Positions 42,187 through 53,300 of a DNA stretch of 64,000 nt are shown piece after piece. A program made the position numbers and the translations under genes. Within the stretch, counting starts at the first letter, position 1, and each line of letters begins with the position of its first letter. The notes beneath the pieces are model-generated. The model did no database searches. It worked only from the letters and a program-made list of their open reading frames with translations, and was not told where the DNA came from. Origin of the DNA: Phoebastria nigripes (taxonomy: Eukaryota; Chordata; Aves; Procellariiformes; Diomedeidae); the NCBI GenBank assembly GCA_035582835.1, contig JAYKAV010003433.1:214312-278311 (forward strand), given 5' to 3'.

Positions 42187-45100
42187 TATCCAAATACCTA
42201 CAACTAGCTTTCACTAATAATTTGTTTTTACACTCTCTTAGTTTGGGTCTTAATGCTGTAAGAAAATGACTAATATAAGTTGCTTAAATCACAGAGAATA
42301 TCCCAGAACACTTTAATGTGTAGAGCAGCATAGTTTCTGTTTTTCAGAACAGAATTACAATGGGTTATTTAATCAAAGGATACAGACTCAATTCTTCTTT
42401 GGTTCTAATTACAAATATATTTCTATTTGTATAGACTATGAATTACACCAAATTTAATTTGACCTGGACAAGACTGTGCTTTTTTCAAGAAAATTAAGAC
42501 ACTGCGTGTGCACAAACTTACCATGCTCTGATGTATTATCCATCCAATACACTGTCCGCTAGAGACACATACTCCTACATTTTGCTCAAATCTTTTGAAT
42601 TTCACAGTCATTCTTCTAAGGTTTTTGCACTATAAATTTGTGTAAAGAAGGAGATAGAGGTGGGGAAAAACCTGAAAACCCCTAAAAGTCCAGTCTGCTT
42701 GCAGACATCTTGAGTTCATTTTAACATGTACCAAGTTCAGTATGTTCAATATGCACAATATGTTTAATATGTTCAATGAGCAACCGCACAGAAATATGTT
42801 GGCAAGTTTCAAGATTAGTATCATCTACATAAAAATTACATTTAAACTCCATGATTAACTTTAGTAGCCTTTATAAAATATTCTCTGTGGTTTATCAGAG
42901 GTTCCTAAAATGTGTATCAAGAAGCTTAATATGCTGAAATGATAAGCTGAACTGCACTTGTATTCATACAGTGTTTAGACACTAATACAGTCCAACCTGA
43001 GCACCAGTCTTCAGAAAAGTAAAAGTAGAATATTATCTGAAGGAGTTAACTCATGTAAAGAGGGGGCTGGAGAATAACTGTTAGAGTTGTAGGCAGTTAC
43101 CTAACTGTGATAGCCTTGTAAACTAGAATATATTGAAAATCAGTCGTTTGCATTGCAGTTGTATTCATAATTATTCATTTCATTGAAGTATTACATCCTC
43201 TCAAAAGCAGATACTCTCTGTGCCCAAGAAAACCTGATCTTCAACCATTGTTCACACCTGAAAAACATGCGGTTAGAGAATGTCATGTCTTACTATATAC
43301 ATGATATATGGGTCTTTTTTTTTTTCAGTTTTAAAGAAAATTTACCAAAATCTGCTGTTACACTCAAGAGGTTTTGTAATAGTATGAAGACATACATCTC
43401 CTTCCTTTTATTATTTCCTTCCACTACCTTTTCTTCTTATCATACTGTAGTTTTAAGAGAGTTTTTCTTTCTCTCGCTTCATAATTTTACTATTATTTTG
43501 GACTGCTAAGTAACTTGACAGGATGAAAGAGAACTTAAAACAACTACATATATTCACATTTTTTTAGAACAATAATAAAGTTTAAGTTGTCACATTAGAG
43601 AACCTATGCACAGGAAAAATATGTCAGCTAAAGATTCTCAGTTCTTTCAGCATTAAAATGAAACTCATAACATTTGAAATATGCATGATCAATAAAATTA
43701 GTGCTAATAATTTCATAAATACTTCTCTCCCCAGATTTTTTTTACAGTTCTAAGGAATGCATTACAGAATTAAAGATTAATGATATATATTTNAAAGATT
43801 ACTACATGAAATAAAATGTCGTTCAAGTGTATTAATCATACCAAACTCAGTTCACAACTGAACATTTCTAAATGGATTATAAAAGTATTAGCTCTCCCAC
43901 AACGAAGAGTGATTTTTCTTATAAAATCTCAAGTCCAGAGGATCAGGGAACCAATGGGTCATAATCACCTCCTAGGGCAAAACACCAAGGGAGTTTGGGT
44001 ATTGCATAGCTGGAATTACAAAGGTAAAACCACAACATCCCCTGTTGCTGTAGAACCACTCCATTCAGGGGAACTCCAATGCACTCTTGTCTCAGTGTCT
44101 CAAAAGTATAATGACATTTACTTAATAAAACAGTTCCACAGTGCAATAGATTTAGTTTTTAGTTTGGGTGTTTTTTTTCTCCTAATATTCATCCAAAATT
44201 TAACTTCTTGTTTGCATAGTCACAGTTTTCTCCTCCAAGCTGGAAAATCACAAAAAATTCCTTATCAGTTTCATTCTTTCCTCACGTCTCATTTACACCA
44301 GATCCTCTAGATAGGCAAAGGAGAGCTGGTGCTTTGTAATCTTATGGGTAGGCAAACCCAGACCTCTATGCTCACATTGGTCTACTGTGGGAATTTGGGA
44401 AGAGTTAGGTGAACGGCAGGTTTTCAAGGAGATAGATAACTTCTGAATGTGAAGCACAGCACAGTACCTTTTACAGTTCTTTCAGTATCTTTTATGTGAA
44501 GCTTGTTTAGCAGACATCACACTAGAATATGTCAGTTACGATCCTACAGGTGTGATCTGTAAAAGTCAATACCCAGTTTGAGAAGCAATATTTGAATTAT
44601 GTCAGGTATGAGTTGGACATCGGCGACTAAATTTTGTACAGTGTAGCCCATACCCCTAGTGGAAACACAGACACTTAAAGCATCCTGGCAGAAACATAGG
44701 AACCTCCAAGGTTAGGCAAGAGCCTGATTTTCATAGAGTTACCATTGACTAAATGGTGGGCTTAGGTACCATAAAGCAGCAGTTCTGAACCTAAATCCTT
44801 TCTATGATTTTAGCCTTAAATTAAGGGTTACTGTCAGCTTTCCTCTCTTCTGTTCTTTCTCTCCTCATCTCCTCAGATCACGCTTTTTTCTGGCTAATTA
44901 TCTTTCCACCTTCCCTCAGGTAACAATCTATCCAAGTAAAGGTTTAGTCTGAAACTGCTGCCGAGCCTCAAAGTATCAGTAGCTTTTGGGAGGAGCACAG
45001 AAGAGAAATTTAGTTTGTTAAGATACATATGGAGGTATTATCGAAATCTACCAGATGATATATCTTTGTTAATTTATTCTGTACCTGAAAGATGCAGCTA

Positions 45101-45778
45101 TTGCAGGCATAAAATTTTAGTTTATAAAAACTCTGGTCCTTACATAGCTGCCATCTTACTGAATAAAAAATACACAGTCCTTCAAGAAAGTTGACAGGCA
45201 CCAACTATGACACACAGGTATTTGCTGGAATTATAACACCTCATGCAAACAATTACAATACCACACGTTTTTGCCCCTACCCGCTTCATACTTCTGCTGT
45301 NTGTCCTCACATCACTCATGTTGAGCAGCCTTTTTAGATCATCAGCTGCAAAATAACTATGGTTATTATTTTTAAAATGCCTGCCCCTTCTTGCCATAAC
45401 AGTTTTAGTAACCTGAGTATCTCAGAGACGCCAGAAGCCATCTCAAGTGACAGAATACAGAACTATGGGCCATCAGATGAAGATAGTACAGACCAGGTTC
45501 AGAACAAATAAAAAGAGATGGTTACCCACTTTTACTGACCTACTGAGTATGTAGTATATCTGTAGAAATCACCTGAGCTGAAACTAGATGAAGTCTGGAA
45601 TGTTCCTAGGAGACGTATTCCTAGGAGAGGTATTTGCCCTGCTCTTCCTCTTTCCTGGCATCCATTTATGGTCACTGTTGGAAATAGGATACTAATTCAG
45701 GTGGTTCATGTATGTGAAAGAGTATGTCCATTCTCACGTTCTTACTTATTGTACTGTAGCTTTCTACCTCAGTGCTTT

Positions 45779-45780
<2 letters not shown>

Positions 45781-45815
<35 letters not shown>

Positions 45816-45848
45816 TGATGATGATGTTGCTGCTGCTGCTGTTGTTAT
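45781..45848. repeat. Compound trinucleotide microsatellite (AAT/ATG/CTG/GTT)
   Basis: About ten AAT units lead into four to five ATG units, then about five TGC/CTG units and short GTT units. The ordered change of unit suggests stepwise drift of one tract. It is not part of an ERVL-type LTR, unlike the other AAT tracts here. Confidence 0.93.
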
Positions 45849-46774
45849 GGTTGCATAGTTATAAAAAAATATTAAAAAGGACAATGCCAATTTTTTGTAT
45901 TGTTTGCTTTCTTGAATATATTTTTTTTTCTCTAAAGCTATGTTCATAATTTTTTATTTTTATATTCCAAATGTTTTATAGGCATGAGTTAATAGATTTT
46001 CTCTTTGCCTTTTTAAGTAAGATAATTTTTAATACTCTGGTTACAACTGAATTCTTTGTTTACTGCAATTCCGTTTTCCCAATCTTTCCTTCTTTANAAA
46101 AACAATGAAGAGTATTTTAATGTTTTTTTTCCTCCTCAAGAATGTGTTAATTTAAATTTTCTAAATTAAACTCATTTTATAATAGAACATGTTCATAGGA
46201 AGGGTTGTGTTCTAACCCTAACCTTTGAAAAAAGTACAGAGATGGAGGCAGAAAGTGGAAAATCCTATCATCTGCTGGCACAGCCTAGCGACATGTTATT
46301 TTTCTGCTCACTACAGAAAGTGTAGAGAAGATTTGGGAAAAGATTAGCAGTCAAGAGTAACAGGATTAATCTTGAATAACTTCGGCCATCTATAATGTAA
46401 GTTTCCACTTCTCAGTGGTCACTTTAGATATTCTTTGTAGTTTAAAGAGGAAAGAAATGTGTCTTCTGGGCTAAGATTCAATTAACCTATTTTAAACATA
46501 TACTTTAGGATAAGAAGAAGCCNTAAAGTACCTATTTCTTTCCATTGTCTCTGAAGAGCACCTCGAATGACTAATTCAGCTGTAGATGTCCCTACTATAA
46601 AAATCTACGTAAGAGGTTTTTCTTACTGATTCTTTTATGTGCTGTTCCCTGACACCTCACCAATCTGTAGACTCGATATTTGAGCTTATAAAGTGACTAA
46701 ACTTGCTCAAAAAGGAGCTCCTTTGAGAATCCAAGTACCCAGTTAGGATATGCACACACCAGTAAATTTAGCGT

Positions 46775-47370
46775 TGTTGTGGTTTAACCCCAGCCAGCAA
46801 CTAAGCATCACACAGCCGCTACCTCACTCCCTGCCCTGGTGGGATGGGGGAGAGAATCAGAAGAGCAAAAGTGAGAAAACTCGTGGGTTGAGATAAAGAC
46901 AGTTTAATAGGGAAAGCAAAAGCCACGCACACAAGCAAAGCAAAACAAGGAATTCATTCACTATTTCCCATCGGCAGGCAGGTGTTCAGCCATCTCCAGG
47001 AAAGCAGGGCTCCATCACACATAACGGTCACTTGGGAAGACAAAACTCCATCACTCTGAACATCACCCCTTCCTTCTTCTTCCCCCAGCTTTATATGCTG
47101 AGCATGACATCATATGGTATGGAATATCCCTTTGGTCATTTGGGGTCAGCTGTCCCAGCCGTGTCCCCTCCCAACTTCTTGTGCACCCCCAGCCTACTCG
47201 CTGGTGGGGTGGTGTGGGAAGCAGGAAAAGGCCTTGACTCTGTGTAAGCACCGCTCAGCAATAGCTAAAACGTCCCTGTATTATCAACACTGTTTCCAGC
47301 ACAAATCCAAAACATAGCCCCATAGTAGCTACTATGAAGAAAATTACCTCTATCCCAGCACAAGTACTCA
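46775..47370 (-). mobile_element. ERVL-type LTR variant, minus strand, with a different R-region segment
   Basis: The ends match the family: TGTTGTGGTTTAACCCC at 46775 and the shared 'agaaaattacctctatccc' near 47350. U5 ('gagaaaactcgtgggttgag') and U3 with the CRE-like 'tgacatcatatgg' and TATA-like 'tttatatgctgagcatg' (about 47091-47110) also match. However, 46911-47087, between the poly-A area and the TATA, is unrelated to the leader of the other copies. It lacks 'gcaattgctcacc' and the triplet repeat, and instead has 'ctccaggaaagcagggctcc' and 'cttgggaagacaaaactcc'. This is a separate LTR subfamily, probably recombinant. The right end is placed at 47370 (...GTACTCA). No clear target duplication was found. 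Confidence 0.85.
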
Positions 47371-50300
47371 GAGACTATGTAGTGCACATATTTAGGCTAA
47401 ATTAAGAAAAAAAAAAAAAGCTTCTCTCTACACTTACAAACTGTCAAGCCTTCAAAATAAGATGCTACATGCAAACTGCCACTGGCTGTCTGTCAGGATA
47501 CAATATTTCTTACCGTTATTCTTTGCACATGTCCACAGTACATGTATACTGGTTAACAGTCATCGCTCATCATTGTAAATGTCTGCAATGCAGAAATNTA
47601 TTTCTTTTGATACAATTTCCATTAATAAACAGTAGGCATTTTTCAAGTTCAATTCTATCAACTTATTTAAGATATGAGATGGATCACAGTTTAGATGTGC
47701 CTGTTTCTTCCTATTGACTATAAAAAGAGTTCAGATGAAAATCTTAGATGTAAATATCTACACTGAAGATACAGCAGGGGGGAACATGTCTAAGAGTTTA
47801 TGAAGTTCTTCCTAGTTATTCTGAGGGCATAGGGTAGAATCCAAAGCTAAAGATGACCAGGAGATTTTCTAATGCAAATATTTTTGTTTGCTGTTTATAC
47901 AGAGCTTTGGAAGGCTATTCATTTCTCTAAATGTTGGTTCAGCAAAAATAGAATATTCTGTGGAAATGGGAAAGCCAGTTTTGTCATGGATGGAATTCCT
48001 GATCAGGATGGGAAAAATTGTATGTAGCCCCTTTTCTGCTTTTATGCTCACCCTTTCAGTGCCCCTCCAGTTTCAATGCNTCTGAGGCTGATGGTGGTGC
48101 TCTTCCTCAAAAAGAAGGGAAGGAAGGTTATGGTGAGTCATCAGCTTTTGGAGATCTTCACCAGGAGGAGTATGATGGTGACAGTGATGGTGACGGTTTC
48201 TTCCTCATCATCCTATGGTCCTCTTGGAATAATCTTACACATTTTACAGCATGCACTACACCTTGGTTTTTATTCACTGGTCTGCAGTTCCATGTTATAC
48301 CTGAATTTACNTGATGTGTTTTACTTGTGTTGCCTGTTTATTTTCTCTTTATCCTTCATAAAACCAATTTTACCCAGTTCCCAAGGTTGTGTCCCTTTAA
48401 AAAACAGTAATTGAGCGTTGGTGATTAGTTTATAGCCTTGAAACCTCTGTTTTCATCCTGCGTCTGTGCTTTTGAAGCCTCTGCAGTCATTCTGTGATTG
48501 TGCTCCTCTACACTGCATCATTATCCTGGGGTCACTGTTTGCACTACGCAGAAGAGTACTGTTTCACTATCAATTAATTACAGAACTACATCAAAAGTAA
48601 TATAACAATCTGTTACATGACACAGTCATTCAAAGCTAAGCAAAACTAAAATGAATTAGGCAAAAATCATCAGTCTTCTGGTTGTTAGACAATCGCTGTT
48701 ACTGTTAAAAAAGGTAAAAAGAGCTCCAGGCTTTTTCACAAATTAGGCACATCACAACTGGTAAGTCCTTCTGGGAACCTGCAGCTGAATACAGACCTGT
48801 GGCCTGCTGCTANTAATGGTAATCCATATTTACCAGTCTGCAGAGATACAACAACTTCCTATTGTTTTGTTTTATGTTGTTTTTCTTAGAAGACTGGAAT
48901 ACAACACAAACCTCTCTTTCTGTTTATTTCTCCACCCTTCTCCCCCCTGGCCACANCATCAGCGCCGAAGTAATGTGACATACATTTTGCTGCCGTAGAC
49001 AGGACGGATAGGACCTAAAAATTATTTGTACATTTTATGCCTTTATTTCTGGTTTGTGTTTTTTCACCTCTTTATATTAATTCCCTTTGGAAGCTTCAGC
49101 AAGTAGGACTGCTGAGGATCTCTTCTCTGTTTTACTGCTACAAACCCACTCTTCACCTATCCCTACAGTATTATTGTACACTCTCCGAGTATACAAATAT
49201 ATTTTGCAAAAGGGTTTTTGGAAGTCAGATACCTTGCTTCCTTCATCCTTGCACAGAGGAGCAATGATTTCAGGATATTTTCTTGTTGTGCTAGATTGAA
49301 TACTGAAACCAGAAGTGGTTATAAGAGCTCTAAGTTCTTTATGCATTTCCTAGTCCAGAAAAAAAGCCTTGAAATAATTTTGTATGTATACATTTGNGAA
49401 ATAAAAAAAAGAAGAAAAAGTCTGGCAGTTTGAAAGTGTTTCCTGGGATTTAGGAACTGTTTCAGCAGTTAATTGAAACTTACAAAGTAAGCTGTTTTCC
49501 TTTGATTTTCTGACAGATTTAACCTTCTGAAACAGCTGCTGTGATTATTTGAAAATGTCTCCTCTAGTTTAGTCTTCCAAACCAGACCAACATGTAGCAC
49601 TGGATTAAACGTAACACCATTCTGTAACTTTCAGGACCCAGAAACCAGCTAATTCATACATCATGCCAGGCATAGTCCAATTGTATTAGAAGTTTCAGCA
49701 CCCTGATGAAAGTCGGTGGAGTGCAGTTGCCAAAATTCAAGACACCACTGTGCAAATAGCTCCTGTTTCACAACATATGCTTTCCCGGGTAAGAGGGGGC
49801 TGCTGAAGAGGCTTCTCATTGTGGCCTTCTTCATTTTAGATCACCCCAGGCACTCTGGAGAGTAACAGGAAAAAGGTAGTTTGCAAAGTGCCACATAATC
49901 TGACTTCTGCTGTGGACCCTCATTATGCGTCCTCGCACGTCGCTGAACTGCTGAAAGGCAGTGATGAAAACACCGCATGGATTTCTTTTGCATTTCAGAC
50001 GTTGCTCTAGTATACTCAAGGCTAAAGTTTCCATGTCCACCTGAACTGGATTTACAACTTTTCTGCATTCCGTGATATTGTAACTCGATAAAACATAAAG
50101 CAAGTAAAATAAAAGTTTAATCTTGATCTACTATTCATCCTGATAGTTCCATGGAAATCAACAGTGGTGTTTGTGTGAAGAAAGCAAGGAAACAGCTCCT
50201 CATACATTCCAATTTTCTCCATGAATATCACAATTTAAGAATATTTTATCCACACTGAAGTTTTGAGAGGTACAAGAAATTTGTAATGATTAGAGGTTTA

Positions 50301-53300
50301 GATATAAATTTCTCGGTCACATAAAGAAAAAGTTATATAAAGAAAAAGTTCATGATCTCTACTTCAAAGAAAAAATAGTCAACTAAATTTAATCAACAAT
50401 ATTCACTTATATATGTCTTTGGGCAGACAACCTAATTTTGTTGCCAGGAGTTGTTGAAATGTTATATATCAAAACACAGATATTTTACAATTTGACTTCT
50501 CTACTGCTCAAAGTTTATTCACAGGGAATCTTGTACATTCAAATGTGCCACACAATCACTATATGTATGAAACAGACAAGTGTGTGCTTCCATTAAGAGT
50601 GACAAACAATACTCCACCACTACTGAAAGCACAGCTGAAAAATATTCATTTTACCCAAGAATTAGAGGATCTAATTCTTATGAGTATAGTTTACTTCAGT
50701 CAAGGACTGCATTACTCGGCTTGGCTTTATTTCTTAAATCAAGACAAGCATAAAACATTCCTTTCTGAATGGACATTTCTATGACTTGCACTAGTTGCAA
50801 AAATATTTAAGAATAGAACTAAAATGTAATTTTGTAGTTATGCATTTTTACATTTTTGATTTGCATGCAACTTAAAACAGGCCTACATTTTCTACTACAA
50901 TTTTTCAAAGATTGCTGCTTAGCACAAATAAATGGAATACAGACTTTTAACTAGTTAATGTGTGACATCGGTATTTAGACCTGAGCAAACATCCAAGAGA
51001 CAAGACAAGATATGAGTGTTTGAAGAACACAGTTTATTGATCTTAAAAGTACACTGAAACCCTAAAGAAAATAAAAACCTTAATTATTTTGAGGTTTCTG
51101 TGTTGAAAAGCCTGAACAACCAGTCTTCAGGAGCACTCAGAAAGAAACCAAGATGTAACTAACTTTTCATTAATTATCTTTTTCTTTCTGCAAAATCCTT
51201 TTGGTATTTCCTTGTTCATTTGTGATATCCCAGAGTGCACCATTCAGTTAATGCTGCAGATACCGCAGGTTGCAATGACTCCTGTTCCCTGCAAAGACAA
51301 ATTATGGGATATTGAAAGTGAACCAAAAATACATGTATTTCACATATACTGCTAAAAACTTTCTCTCATACTGAATACTGTTATCTAATTAGCAGCTAGT
51401 TGCATTTGATCAATGCATTAATCTCTGCTTAATGCAGGTTTATTTCTCATTGTTTTGTCTTCTTTTGTGCTTGTTTAGCAATATTTTACAATGCATTGGC
51501 AAATTTTGATACTTGTGAATTTCACTATATCTGAATGTTACGTTTTCTGACCTTTTTATGTCCTAAAATAAGTGAGCATTCACAGTCTCTATTTGCCAAT
51601 AACAGATATAAATTCCTACTTCTATGTCAGTTTTCATTCAGAACGGACTATAGGGCTTTTTGTTTGTTTGTTTTGGTTTGGTTTGNTTTTTTTTTTCAAA
51701 TTACATTTTTTGAGGGAGAGATTATTGTTTGTTTCTTGAGGATTGTGGATGTTTTTCGTCAGGATTTTTTTGTCGGTCTGTAGTTCTTAATAGCTGCCTA
51801 AAACACACTGCAAAATGAAGGCAGAAATAACAATTCTTTTTTTTAGCAGAAAAAATAAATTGAAGAATTTTCAAATCAATCCTGACAATTAGCTATGTCA
51901 GTAACTCTATTCTCAGTTAAAATATACCAAAAAGGACAATTGCTAGCAAAAATTCTTTAAAGTGAATAAAAAACTTTGAGAATTCAGAAAAGTAGGATTT
52001 AAATTACCTTACCATACACACACACGCACAATATGCAGATGTAAACCACGAGACAATCAGGAGAAGAGATTTCTGTTACTTCACAAGCTAATTCTAAAAT
52101 TAATAGAAAAATAAAATAAGCTATATTATATGTCTTGTTCTTTTTACTCTGTCTTGTCAAAAACATATTTGACCTTGTCTTTTCCTAGCTTGCTAAAGTG
52201 TTTGCATTTTCCCTGAATTCTAATGTTACTGTAACACTTCCATGTAGTGCCATCTTAATCTTTATGTCTTCATTTTTTAAATTATATCATTCTTACATCT
52301 CTCTGTGACCTAACTTATTCAGTCTCTACTTTTAGTTGTAATATAGTCACTTTTTTATCTTGCAGAGTTAATTTCCATTTTATTCTTTTACTCATGTATT
52401 TTCTATTTTGCATTCTATTACTGATGAAAACAACAAGATTTTTTTGCTGTTGTTTTCTCAGACACTTGCCCATGTCAAGGAGACATGCATGGAGCCCTTC
52501 AATTCCTTTTGCTCTTTGTAGCACAAGCAGATATGATTTCTCTGTCTAGAAAAAGCTGTTTACCAGCTCAAGCTATTTCAGGACAGCATTCCTAAGCAGG
52601 ATGTAGAAGGCTTCTAGATGGAAGATTTTCACATAACTTAAAAAATTCCTGAATCTCATGGTAGCTTCAGTCTTGCCTAAAAAGATATGCTGAACACTAT
52701 GTGCTATTTCAGCAGCTGATGAAGAAAGATTCAGCTTCCAGCTGAAGCTGGAAGATTTTAAAGTCTAGTCAGTGATGGTCACCTAGGGTTTTTAAATACC
52801 AGGACATATGCCATGCAACCATGATTTCATTCTTTAATGAGATTACAACTATGATTGATTGAAAAAACTGTGCAGGTGCAGTATACATAAAGTTTTTTAA
52901 AGAGCTGCAATTTTATACTGCATGACATGCAGATTAAAATGTGAAATACTGTACAACATTGATAAATTTTACATTAACTATGCATGTTTAATGGCAGATC
53001 TCATTGGAAGAATGTCAGGAAATTATGCAGCTACAGAGAGTATCGTAATGAATGTGCACAGCAAGCCTCAATTTCAGCATTCCAATCTTTTGAGCCTTTG
53101 ATTTTGCAAACTATGTAACACTCTTCTAAATAGGAGGGAGTGAATAGCATGGTGAAGGGGAGACAAAGGCAAGACCAAGTTTATACTCTGAATCCCTTCT
53201 TCAGTGGTACTATTTTTATGCTCCTTTCAAAGCTGTGGCATTCAAAATATGAGTAGATAAATGTTCTTAGGAAGAGCTGGTTAGAACTTACACAGTATAA

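Larger units (their letters stand above)
40741..46774. other. Unique AT-rich DNA with microsatellites, no confident gene
   Basis: Contains a T run of 47 bases at 42138-42184 and a compound triplet repeat at 45781-45848. A plus-strand frame of 164 codons at 43816-44310 has no recognised motif. No CR1 or LTR was recognised. Confidence 0.45.

Noticed and set aside
48018..48414. Overlapping plus-strand frames with acidic GDSDGDG and hydrophobic stretches
   Set aside because: The translation reflects a local 'gatggtgac' repeat; no motif and no splice context.
52014..52094. Exon-like segment with acceptor 'attaattttag' and donor 'gtaagg' that could join the 51288 exon
   Set aside because: Half of it is a (CA)n microsatellite, its phase does not fit the 54860-54994 candidate, and the joined peptide resembles no family I can defend.
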